A stretch of 6,280 nt of DNA. It comes from Candidatus Zixiibacteriota bacterium (GTDB taxonomy: Bacteria > Zixibacteria > MSB-5A5 > SM1-73). The notes beneath the pieces were generated by a model. The model saw only the letters and a program-made list of their open reading frames with translations, had not been told where the DNA came from and ran no database searches. Positions 1 to 6,280 of this stretch are shown piece by piece. The stretch covers positions 864,138-870,417 of the forward strand of contig CP070839.1 in assembly GCA_020341875.1 (NCBI GenBank), in the 5' to 3' direction. Position numbers and translations under genes: made by a program. The number at the start of each line of letters is the position of its first letter. Position 1 is the first letter of the stretch.

Positions 1-2
1 AA

Positions 3-59
3 TCCGGTTTCATCACAGGATTGATAGTAATAGAAAAGCAGTCCATCCGGTTGAACTAA
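3..59 (+). CDS. possible C-terminal end of an upstream gene (partial)
   Basis: One + frame is open from the left edge to a TAA at 57-59 and would encode about 18 residues ending in EKQSIRLN. The stop lies 11 nt before a strong terminator hairpin, the usual place for the end of a transcription unit. That position is the only evidence. Another frame closes with TGA at 22-24 and could equally be the true end. The fragment is too short to assign to any family, and no function is proposed. Confidence 0.3.
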   Translation, partial: SGFITGLIVIEKQSIRLN

Positions 60-70
60 CGCAGTGTCTG

Positions 71-105
71 AAAGCAAGCTCGTGGAGAAGAGCTTGCTTT
101 CTTTT
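71..105 (+). terminator. rho-independent terminator of the upstream unit
   Basis: A perfect 11-bp inverted repeat, AAAGCAAGCTC (71-81) and GAGCTTGCTTT (90-100), encloses an 8-nt loop and is followed by CTTTT (101-105). The stem is stable and its 3' arm runs into a short T tract, as in an intrinsic terminator reading left to right. The left arm begins with AAA, so on the opposite strand the hairpin also ends in a T run and might work weakly in reverse. It separates whatever lies upstream from the M16 gene and its promoter. Confidence 0.88.
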
Positions 106-193
106 GTGTGTCTGCCAGAGTGTTCCCATGGTGTAAATGACTCTGTGTGAGGTTGACTCCTGAAGGGATGGGCGGTTTCCACATCTAAATGGC

Positions 194-221
194 TTGACAC
201 TGCGCTGAATAATTGTTTAAT
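194..221 (+). promoter_or_regulatory. sigma-70-type promoter for the M16 gene
   Basis: A perfect -35 hexamer TTGACA (194-199) is followed after 16 bp by TTTAAT (216-221), which matches five of six -10 consensus positions. The expected transcription start is near 228, giving a leader of roughly 30 nt that still contains the GGAGG ribosome binding site. Transcription starting there would exclude the in-frame TTG at 221 as the translation start. No clear operator is seen around it. This is the only convincing promoter in the window. Confidence 0.72.
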
Positions 222-245
222 TGAAGCAACTCGGAGGGCGGCTAT

Positions 246-250
246 GGAGG
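246..250 (+). promoter_or_regulatory. ribosome binding site that fixes the M16 start
   Basis: GGAGG sits 6 nt before the ATG at 257, an ideal spacing. The alternative in-frame TTG at 221 has no comparable site and overlaps the -10 hexamer. This decides in favour of the 903-residue form over a 915-residue form. Confidence 0.85.
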
Positions 251-256
251 TTTACC

Positions 257-2968
257 ATGAGAGACAGACTAGTCAAATCACTTCTTCTGCTACTTTGGAT
301 CTGTTTGATCTTTACCGGATGTGAAAAGATGAAGACAGACGGCGTGACCCGAACCGTGCTGGACAACGGACTTACGGTCTTAATCGAGGAGCGCCACTCC
401 GCACCGGTGGTTGCCATTAACACCTGGGTGAGAACCGGATATTTCAATGAACCGGACAGCCTGACCGGAATCTCCCACCTGCTGGAACACATGTTCTTTA
501 AAGGGACGGAGAAACGGAAGGTGGGAGAGCTGCGGGAGGATACCAAGAGGCTGGGCGGATATCTCAACGGCGGTACGATCTATGAGTACACAAACTACTA
601 CACGATTCTACCCAGCACCTTCGTCCAGGAGGGTCTGGAGATTCAGTCGGATGCCTTGTGGAATTCCGTTATCGATTCGGCCGAGCTGGCAAAAGAGAAG
701 GACGTGGTGATCCAAGAGGTTAAGAGAAAGCTGGACAATCCCAACGCCCTGGCGTGGGAGAAGCTGATGGAGCTGGCCTTCGATCACCACCCGCTGAGGC
801 GGTGGAGAATGGGGACACCCGATCAGATCAGCGGGTGGAGCAGAGATGATCTGGAGAGCTACTTCAAAAAGTTCTATCGACCGGACAACATCGTACTGGC
901 CATCGTGGGAGACGTGAGAACCAGCGAAGTGTTGGAGGGAGTGAAAAGACATTACGCCAGGGTGGAGATGCCTGAGACCGAAAGACTGGCGATTCCACAA
1001 GAGCCCGAGCAGAGCCAACTGAGATACCTCCAGATGAAGGGGGACATCACTCAGACCTATCTTAAGATAGGGTTCCATATGCCGGGGGAATTGGATAGTG
1101 ACTTCTTCGCTCTTGATGTGTTGGCTCATATTCTGGGGCATGGTCGCAGCTCCCGACTGAGCCAAAGCTTGATAGAGCAAAAGAGACTGGTCAACTCCGT
1201 TAGCTCTTCAGTTTTTGGCTTGAAGGACTTCGGAGTGTTCTTAGTCGAAGCCGGGCTAGATACCGAGGACCTACAGGAAGCGGAGGTAGAGATCTTTCGA
1301 CAGATAGAGAGACTCAAAAAGCAACAAGTACCTTATGATGAATTGTTCAAGGCCAAAAACGCCATCAAGTTCTCACATCTCTCGTCGGTCGAAACGGTTA
1401 GAGGTCAGTCCTTCAGCCTGGCGGCTTACGAAGCGTACGGAGACTACCGTCTGGCACAGCGATATCTGGAGAATGTCGACAGGGTGACGGCTGAGGACGT
1501 CCACAGGGTAGCCTCGAAGTACCTGGTCTTAGAAAATGCCAGCATAATCGAGAATAGACCTGAGAGTGAGTCTGACGACGATATGAGTGCCGGGCAGATA
1601 GAGGAGACGATTCGGGAAGGATTGGCGGAGAGGACGACTGAGGACGAAGGCTCAGAAGGAATTGACCTCGAGTCGCCCCGAACCGAAGGTGCCTCAGGCG
1701 GTCAGTCCGGAGATCCGACTTCTGGATCTGTGGACGTGTCGGCCAGTAGCCATGTTCTCTCCTGTGGGGCGACTCTGATCACCAGGGAAAATCACTCTCT
1801 GCCCTTAGTCTCGCTCGGTGTGTATTTCAAAGGTGGAAGGGTCCGGGAATCCGAAAAGAATTGCGGAATAACCCGGCTGATGCTCAGGGGAAGCCTCAAA
1901 GGCACGGCCAACAGAACCGGACAGGAGATCTTCAATTCCCTGGAAGCCTTGGGCGCATCCATCAATACAGAGGCGGAGCCAGATTACTTCGGCTACTTGA
2001 TTAAGATTCTGTCGACCAACCTGGGGCCGGGTCTGGACATAATTGCAGACGTGATAAAGAATCCTCTCTTCGATCCGGAGGAACTTGAGAAGGAAAAGGA
2101 GATTCTAGTGGCAAGGATCGAGAGGAATAAAGACAACATGAGAGACTATTCCATCAGGCTTTTTCACAAGGCGCTTTTTGAAGATCATCCTTATGGGTTG
2201 AATAGCCTGGGCGAAGAGGAGGCGGTCAGAGGCCTTGGTGAGTCACAGGTAAAGAGGTGGCGCGAGCAGCATGTTTCCTCAGGCAACATGACCGTGGTGG
2301 CGGTGGGCGATTTTGACTCATCTCGCCTGAAGGAGAAGCTGGATGAACTGTTCGAGGATTTAAGGGCAGGGGAAATTGGGGCGGCGGAAATCGAACAGGT
2401 GGACTCAGATGTCGAGAAAGATTCAGTGACAGAGACTCGCCGAAAGGCGCAGACGGCTCAGGCCCTGGGATTCGCCACCTGTTCTTATAAGGAAGAGGAT
2501 TTCTACGCTCTGAAGGTGTTGCAGGGAATCGCCTCGGGAACCGGAGGAAGGTTCTTTCACCAGCTCAGGGAGAAGGAGGCCTTGGCCTACACCGTGTACG
2601 GGGTGAATCGTTCCTGGGGGCAGGCCGGAGCATTTTACGCCTACATAGCCACCTCGCCGGAGAACGAGGAATTGGCCAGAGAGAAGCTGTTGGATGAATT
2701 CGATAAGTTCAAGATCGATCCGGTGACCGACGAGGAGTTGGAGGTGGCCAAGAACTACATCGCTGGAATGTACAAGATATATCTGGAGACCAATTCCGCG
2801 ATGGTAAGGCAGTATGCGAAAGCCCACCTTCTGGGAAAAGGAATAGAAGAAGTGGAACGATATCCGGAGAAGGTAGCTCGAGTTACGAAAGAAGAAATCA
2901 ATGAAGTGGCTGCCAGATACTTCGATCCCAAATCACTTGCCGTGGGGGCGATTCGGGGCACGAGGTAG
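257..2968 (+). CDS. M16-family zinc metallopeptidase lipoprotein, two fused M16 halves
   Basis: This is a 903-residue secreted peptidase of the pitrilysin/insulinase (M16) family, which degrades peptides inside a closed chamber. The N-terminus is a lipoprotein signal: Arg/Lys-rich start, Leu-rich core, then IFTGC with Cys22 as the predicted lipidated residue, so the protein should be anchored on the periplasmic side of a membrane. The N-terminal half (about 35-430) carries the inverted zinc motif HLLEH (74-78) and Glu154 in VIQEVKRKLDNP as third ligand, 75 residues after the motif, normal for the family. An acidic, Ser/Gly-rich linker (about 434-498) joins it to a second M16 half (about 500-900). 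There the zinc motif has become RLMLR (540-544), while the substrate-binding Arg771/Tyr778 pair (REKEALAY) is kept. Fused or two-subunit M16 enzymes with one catalytic and one non-catalytic half are known. The start is set by GGAGG at 246-250. The natural substrate is unknown. Confidence 0.95.
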   Translation: MRDRLVKSLLLLLWICLIFTGCEKMKTDGVTRTVLDNGLTVLIEERHSAPVVAINTWVRTGYFNEPDSLTGISHLLEHMFFKGTEKRKVGELREDTKRLGGYLNGGTIYEYTNYYTILPSTFVQEGLEIQSDALWNSVIDSAELAKEKDVVIQEVKRKLDNPNALAWEKLMELAFDHHPLRRWRMGTPDQISGWSRDDLESYFKKFYRPDNIVLAIVGDVRTSEVLEGVKRHYARVEMPETERLAIPQEPEQSQLRYLQMKGDITQTYLKIGFHMPGELDSDFFALDVLAHILGHGRSSRLSQSLIEQKRLVNSVSSSVFGLKDFGVFLVEAGLDTEDLQEAEVEIFRQIERLKKQQVPYDELFKAKNAIKFSHLSSVETVRGQSFSLAAYEAYGDYRLAQRYLENVDRVTAEDVHRVASKYLVLENASIIENRPESESDDDMSAGQIEETIREGLAERTTEDEGSEGIDLESPRTEGASGGQSGDPTSGSVDVSASSHVLSCGATLITRENHSLPLVSLGVYFKGGRVRESEKNCGITRLMLRGSLKGTANRTGQEIFNSLEALGASINTEAEPDYFGYLIKILSTNLGPGLDIIADVIKNPLFDPEELEKEKEILVARIERNKDNMRDYSIRLFHKALFEDHPYGLNSLGEEEAVRGLGESQVKRWREQHVSSGNMTVVAVGDFDSSRLKEKLDELFEDLRAGEIGAAEIEQVDSDVEKDSVTETRRKAQTAQALGFATCSYKEEDFYALKVLQGIASGTGGRFFHQLREKEALAYTVYGVNRSWGQAGAFYAYIATSPENEELAREKLLDEFDKFKIDPVTDEELEVAKNYIAGMYKIYLETNSAMVRQYAKAHLLGKGIEEVERYPEKVARVTKEEINEVAARYFDPKSLAVGAIRGTR
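1556..1750 (+). other. acidic low-complexity linker between the two M16 halves
   Basis: This stretch encodes residues 434-498 of the M16 protein. It is rich in Glu, Asp, Ser, Gly and Thr, with few hydrophobic residues, and lies exactly between the end of the first M16 fold (helix with HRVASKYL) and the first strand of the second (GATLITRENHSLPL). It probably acts as the hinge linking the two bowl-shaped halves, as linkers do in one-chain M16 enzymes, but it looks disordered and longer than a minimal connector. The reading frame is continuous across it, so the fusion is not a frameshift artefact within this sequence. Confidence 0.75.
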
Positions 2969-3141
2969 GTGTTGAATCAAAAGATGAAATTGGCTCTTTA
3001 CATCTCTCCGATTTTGGATTAACTTTGACCGGCACTGAAGGACGACGACCGCATAGAGCTTGCCATCAGCTGACAGGCCGATTAGCTGAAACCGGCGACT
3101 TTTGAGCGAGCGAGATAGCAATTAGAGGCAACCAGTAAGAG

Positions 3142-4134
3142 ATGAGTGACAAGAAAGGCAAGAAGAAGGGCCAGGAACGAACTCACGTCTCGCCTCCCAC
3201 CGGCCTGGTGTTCCATCCGGATTATCTGAAGCACGACTCTGGACCCGATCACCCGGAGAGCAAGGAAAGACTGTCTGCCCTGATGGCGCACCTGGAGAGG
3301 AAGGGACTCGTGAGCCAATTGAAGAGCATAGAGCCGCGCCCTGCCTCTGTGGGGCGGATAGGGGCAGTTCATGATCCCTCCTATATCAAGAGGGTGGAAA
3401 AGTTATGCGAGGACGGTGGAGGTGTGTTGGATCCGGACACCCAAGTGGGGCCGGAGTCATATCGAGCCGCTCTGTTGGCGGCCGGGGGAGTGATGGCGGC
3501 GTCGGACGCGGTGATGAATAAGAAGATCAAGAACGCCTTTTGCGCCGTGAGACCACCCGGTCATCACGCAGAGAGAAGCAGAGCCATGGGGTTTTGCATC
3601 TTCAATAACGTGGCGGTGGCGGCGAGATACGTGCAGAAGAAGTGGGGATTGGGAAAGGTCTTAATCGTGGACTGGGACGTACATCATGGCAACGGAACCC
3701 AAAGCATCTTCTGGGACGACCCTACGGTGTTCTATTTCAGCACTCATCAATTTCCCTATTATCCGGGCACGGGAAGCGAAAATGAAGTGGGCGGGGGAGA
3801 GGGAGAGGGATACAGCTTCAACATGCCCATGTATGCAGGGAGCGGCGACTTAGAGTACGTCGAGGCCTTTGAGAACATCTTCTATCCCCTGGCCACAAAA
3901 TTCTCCCCCGAGTTCATCTTCATCTCCGCCGGTTTCGATGCTCACCAGGATGATCCTCTGGCTTCCATCAGCTTGTCAGAATCCGGATTTAAGAAACTGA
4001 CCCAGGTTATCGTGAAGCTGGCCGCTAAATCGTGTGAAGGCCGGCTGGTATCTGTCTTAGAGGGGGGTTACAATCTCAGATCCCTGTCGATATCGGTGGA
4101 AAAGCATATCCGCGTACTGATGGGCGGAAAGTAG
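3142..4134 (+). CDS. histone-deacetylase-family (class II-like) amidohydrolase
   Basis: This 330-residue protein has the arginase/deacetylase fold and has no signal peptide, so it should be cytoplasmic. It is expected to be a zinc-dependent enzyme removing acetyl or similar acyl groups from lysine side chains, polyamines or other amines. Visible signatures are RPPGHHAE with the catalytic His pair 141-142, VDWDVHHGNGTQ with zinc ligands Asp179 and His181, AGFDAH with the third ligand Asp266, and EGGYN with the transition-state Tyr310. All catalytic residues are present. GNGTQ and the YYPGTG stretch near 206-211 resemble class II enzymes and bacterial HDAC-like amidohydrolases more than AcuC or class I. 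The first 19 residues form a Lys-rich tail outside the conserved domain. ATG 3142 is chosen because an in-frame TAA lies at 3136-3138 and the domain begins at residue 20. The ribosome site is poor, at best AGAGG (3124-3128), 13 nt upstream. The substrate cannot be told from sequence. Confidence 0.94.
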   Translation: MSDKKGKKKGQERTHVSPPTGLVFHPDYLKHDSGPDHPESKERLSALMAHLERKGLVSQLKSIEPRPASVGRIGAVHDPSYIKRVEKLCEDGGGVLDPDTQVGPESYRAALLAAGGVMAASDAVMNKKIKNAFCAVRPPGHHAERSRAMGFCIFNNVAVAARYVQKKWGLGKVLIVDWDVHHGNGTQSIFWDDPTVFYFSTHQFPYYPGTGSENEVGGGEGEGYSFNMPMYAGSGDLEYVEAFENIFYPLATKFSPEFIFISAGFDAHQDDPLASISLSESGFKKLTQVIVKLAAKSCEGRLVSVLEGGYNLRSLSISVEKHIRVLMGGK

Positions 4135-4238
4135 AGGTTAGGACGGACCCTTTCTTTCCACCAGCCCGATGAATTTCGTCTGCCAAGATCGGATTACGGT
4201 GCTTTTCTGCTCAGGGCAATCCCTTCCGAATTGAAAAC

Positions 4239-6101
4239 ATGCACTGTTGCTCTGCCAAGTCCTTAACCGGGCTTCTTGTCCTTTTTACCCTTGCGTGGGC
4301 CAAAGCTGGTATGTCCGCCGAGGGACAAGCTCCCCGTATTGCCAGTTACAGGATAGACGTAAGACTGGATGTCGAGGGAAAGAGGCTTTCGGGAAAAGAG
4401 ATTCTGACCTTCGTCAACACCTCACGAGTTAGTGTCGACACGCTCCTTCTTCACCTCTACCCCAACGCATTTGGCAGCGACACCACAACTCTAATGAGGG
4501 AGAGTTTGTTTCCTGATAGAATCAAGGGGAAGAAGAAATATCGCGGGCAGATGAAGGTGGAAAGAGTAGGTTTTATGGGAGGACCGGACTTAACGGACAA
4601 GAAGATGATCGACGAGACCATCATGAAGCTGCCGCTTCCGGACCCCTTACACCCTCAGGAGACTGTGGAGCTGGAAATTGAGTTTGTGGTTGACCTGCCT
4701 GAGCTCTTCCTTCGCCTGGGATACCTCGAAAAGGATTTTGTGATCGGCCAGTGGTTTCCAAAGATGGCCGTACTGGAGGAAGATGGGCGCTGGAATGCCC
4801 ATCAGTATCACTTCATCGGTGAGTTCTTCGCAGACTTCGGAACGTACGACGTTTCAATCACACTTCCGCTTGAGTATGTGGTAGGTGCCACCGGCTATCT
4901 GGTGGAGAATCGAGAAAATGCAGATTCCACCAGGACCTTTGTCTTTCGTGCTGAGGACGTGCACGATTTTGCCTGGGCGGCCAGCCCCGACTATCGAGTC
5001 TCCAAAAGGGTAGTGGATGGGATCAATCTGAATTTCTTCTACAAGCCTGAGCACGAAGAGAGCGTGGATGGGATCATGAATTGCGCTGAGTTCGCCTTGA
5101 GGTTCTACGGCCGGGCTTTTGGAAAATACCACTACGATCATTTCACCATCATGGATGCCGAGGTCGGGCTGGGTGGCGGCGCAATGGAGTATCCAACACT
5201 GATAACCATCTCTCCTTCAAGAGTCCCTGAGGAAAAAGCCCGCGTGGACGCCTGGATCGTCTTTCATGAGATCGCTCACCAATGGTGGTATGGCATGGTG
5301 GCATCCAACGAAGCCGAGGAGGCCTGGCTGGACGAGGGGTTTGCCGCTTTCTCCCAAAGAAGAGCTCTTGAGGAAAAATTCAAAGATGAGGCCAATCTGG
5401 TTAGTCTGTGGGGGCTGAAGCTGAACGATCTTACTTTTGCGAGGGTGGGATATCTCTTGGACCCACAGAGAGATCCCATGGTCAAGGACTCCTGGAAGTT
5501 TAGAAGTTACTTAAGCTATCGCGCCAATGTTTACTCCAAGGCCTCGTTGGCCCTGGAGACCTTGAGAAACCATCTGGGCCGGAAGAAGATGGACGGGTTG
5601 ATGAGGGAGTATTTTCGAAGATATAAGTTCAGGCATCCGACCACTGCTGATTTCATCCGGGTGGTCGACGAATTTGCAGGAGAAGATCTGAGTTCCGCCC
5701 TGGAGCAGCTCGTTTTCGGAACCGGCGTATGCGATTACGAGGTGGCGAGTATAGAAAGCAACCCGATGGAAGGAGAGGATGCGCAAGAGCGATTCAGTAC
5801 GACGGTCGTGCTGAGACGATTAGGTGAGGTGATTCTCCCCGTGGAGGTACTGATTCGGCTTGAAGATGGAGAAGAGATAAGACAGGTGTGGGACGGGAAA
5901 GAAAGATGGACCAAAATCGAGATCAATACGGCCTCCAGGATCAGAGCAGCCATGATTGATCCGGAGGATAGAACAGCGCTGGATATTAACGTGAACAACA
6001 ACAGCCTGACGGCCAGAGCCAACGATTCGGTTTTGATGAAGCTCTCCGCGCAATCTCTCTTCTGGCTAGAGATTCTCGTGGATTGGATGACCTGCTTTTG
6101 A
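4239..6101 (+). CDS. exported M1-family (gluzincin) metallopeptidase
   Basis: This 620-residue zinc peptidase belongs to the aminopeptidase N/leukotriene A4 hydrolase family, which typically removes N-terminal residues from peptides. Residues 1-23 look like a signal peptide: Lys7, a hydrophobic core, and AKA before Gly24 (AWA before Lys22 is an alternative). No lipobox is seen, so it is probably periplasmic or secreted. An N-terminal beta domain (about 30-250) precedes the thermolysin-like catalytic domain, with HEIAH (343-347) and Glu366 in WLDEGF completing HExxH-x18-E. The exopeptidase motif is GGAMEY (313-318), with Tyr where many members have Asn. Tyr432 in NVYSKASLALE fits the transition-state tyrosine. 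A beta-rich segment (about 498-585) and an amphipathic Trp/Leu-rich tail (about 599-620) follow; the long helical C-terminal domain of large aminopeptidases N is absent. ATG 4239 has no clear Shine-Dalgarno sequence but is the first ATG after an in-frame stop at 4170-4172 and is needed for the signal peptide. The substrate is unknown. Confidence 0.94.
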   Translation: MHCCSAKSLTGLLVLFTLAWAKAGMSAEGQAPRIASYRIDVRLDVEGKRLSGKEILTFVNTSRVSVDTLLLHLYPNAFGSDTTTLMRESLFPDRIKGKKKYRGQMKVERVGFMGGPDLTDKKMIDETIMKLPLPDPLHPQETVELEIEFVVDLPELFLRLGYLEKDFVIGQWFPKMAVLEEDGRWNAHQYHFIGEFFADFGTYDVSITLPLEYVVGATGYLVENRENADSTRTFVFRAEDVHDFAWAASPDYRVSKRVVDGINLNFFYKPEHEESVDGIMNCAEFALRFYGRAFGKYHYDHFTIMDAEVGLGGGAMEYPTLITISPSRVPEEKARVDAWIVFHEIAHQWWYGMVASNEAEEAWLDEGFAAFSQRRALEEKFKDEANLVSLWGLKLNDLTFARVGYLLDPQRDPMVKDSWKFRSYLSYRANVYSKASLALETLRNHLGRKKMDGLMREYFRRYKFRHPTTADFIRVVDEFAGEDLSSALEQLVFGTGVCDYEVASIESNPMEGEDAQERFSTTVVLRRLGEVILPVEVLIRLEDGEEIRQVWDGKERWTKIEINTASRIRAAMIDPEDRTALDINVNNNSLTARANDSVLMKLSAQSLFWLEILVDWMTCF

Positions 6102-6123
6102 ATAGGACTCAACTCAAGGGTAG

Positions 6124-6152
6124 GTCCGAAATGTCCGTACGGACTTTCGGAC
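6124..6152 (+). repeat. bulged palindromic hairpin preceded by GTAG
   Basis: GTCCGAAA (6124-6131) pairs perfectly with TTTCGGAC (6145-6152). Between them lie one unpaired T (6132) and the perfect 12-bp palindrome GTCCGTACGGAC (6133-6144). As RNA or single-stranded DNA this folds into one long stem with a single bulge and a small GTAC loop. GTAG (6120-6123) abuts the 5' foot. No T tract follows, so it is not a standard terminator. It sits between the M1 stop and the next gene's ribosome site. It might be a REP-like element, an operator or an mRNA-processing or stabilising hairpin. The structure is certain; its role is not. Confidence 0.8.
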
Positions 6153-6163
6153 AAGAGATAGAC

Positions 6164-6168
6164 AAGGA
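6164..6168 (+). promoter_or_regulatory. probable ribosome binding site of the last gene
   Basis: AAGGA lies only 3 nt before the ATG at 6172, closer than the usual 5-9 nt. It is the only purine-rich match in the gap and supports that ATG moderately. The hairpin at 6124-6152 ends 11 nt upstream, so it could influence ribosome access without covering the site. Confidence 0.5.
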
Positions 6169-6171
6169 ACC

Positions 6172-6280
6172 ATGACGCCTATCCTATACTCATTCCTGCA
6201 GGGTGCCAAAGACGTTCAGAGAATCAAGGTTCTGGTTGGAACCATGTATCTGTTTAAGCTGGTTTCGTCGCTGGCCTTGC
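6172..6280 (+). CDS. start of a probable membrane protein (partial, runs off the window)
   Basis: Thirty-six codons are visible from ATG 6172 to the window edge, with no stop. The N-terminus (MTPILYSFLQGAKDVQRIK) is short and has an amphipathic look, followed from about residue 20 by a mostly hydrophobic run with one Lys (VLVGTMYLFKLVSSLAL), which could be a first membrane helix. The pattern of a short FLxGxxxVxR-like segment before a hydrophobic helix resembles uncharacterised multi-pass membrane proteins, but I cannot confirm this from 36 residues. The gene follows the M1 peptidase by 70 nt on the same strand and may be co-transcribed with it. Confidence 0.65.
   Translation, partial: MTPILYSFLQGAKDVQRIKVLVGTMYLFKLVSSLAL

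Noticed and set aside
2..52. Direct repeat ATCCGGTT at 2-9 and 45-52
   Set aside because: Only 8 bp, two copies, with no further copies or structure around them. Likely chance.
116..145. Inverted repeat CAGAGT (116-121) and ACTCTG (140-145) between the terminator and the promoter
   Set aside because: Only 6 bp with an 18-nt spacer, not concentric with the nearby CCATGG, and about 50 nt upstream of the -35 box. Such a short match is expected by chance.
137..163. Tiny reading frame of eight codons (MTLCEVDS) ahead of the M16 promoter
   Set aside because: No ribosome binding site, no regulatory structure attached to it, and it lies upstream of the predicted transcription start.
608..1180. Long reading frames on the minus strand inside the M16, deacylase and M1 genes
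   Set aside because: They lie wholly within strongly supported + strand genes, have low-complexity unrecognisable translations, and show no family motif. They are shadows of the real coding frames.
2969..3141. Possible promoter with TTGACC (3025-3030) and possible hairpins in the gap before the deacylase gene
   Set aside because: No acceptable -10 hexamer at 16-18 bp. The inverted repeats (for example TCAGCTGA at 3066-3073 and GCCG/CGGC arms) are too short. I see no clear element in this 173-nt gap.
4166..4192. CCGAT/ATCGG stem in the gap before the M1 gene as a terminator
   Set aside because: A 5-bp stem with a 17-nt loop and no adjacent T tract is too weak. The AGGG/CCCT pair near 4213-4225 is weaker still.
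1..6280. Defence system, mobile element, CRISPR array or biosynthetic cluster
   Set aside because: No array repeats, transposase, integrase, toxin-antitoxin pair or synthase is encoded. All complete genes belong to well-known hydrolase families.

Overview
The window looks like ordinary bacterial chromosome with all genes on the + strand. It carries three complete genes, the start of a fourth, and possibly the last codons of an upstream gene. Several things point to a bacterium: a near-consensus sigma-70-type promoter, a GGAGG ribosome binding site, a rho-independent terminator and a lipoprotein signal peptide. An exported peptidase plus a lipoprotein peptidase would suit a cell with a periplasm. 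Base composition is moderate and arginine is often written AGA/AGG. Together with the gene content this is compatible with an uncultured lineage of the FCB group or a similar one, but there is no phylogenetic marker here and that placement is only a guess.

Layout. Bases 1-59 may hold the end of an upstream reading frame, followed by a strong terminator hairpin (71-105). Bases 106-193 hold nothing I can name. A promoter at 194-221 and an RBS at 246-250 lead into a 903-residue lipoprotein made of two fused M16 (pitrilysin-like) peptidase halves (257-2968). After a 173-nt gap with no recognisable element comes a 330-residue class II-like histone-deacetylase-fold deacylase (3142-4134). After a further 104-nt gap with no clear signal comes a 620-residue exported M1-family metallopeptidase (4239-6101). 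The 70-nt gap after it contains a striking bulged hairpin (6124-6152) directly preceded by GTAG. The window ends inside the first 36 codons of a probable membrane protein (6172 onward).

How the genes may work together. All three complete proteins are predicted zinc hydrolases: two exported peptidases flank a cytoplasmic deacylase. No terminator separates them, so read-through from the one visible promoter is possible, although the gaps (173, 104 and 70 nt) are wide for a tight operon. A peptide-processing or peptide-scavenging theme is a reasonable inference; a dedicated pathway is not shown.

I see no CRISPR array, tRNA or rRNA, mobile-element gene or defence system. The most notable points are the complementary loss of active-site parts in the two M16 halves and the GTAG-hairpin between the last two genes.
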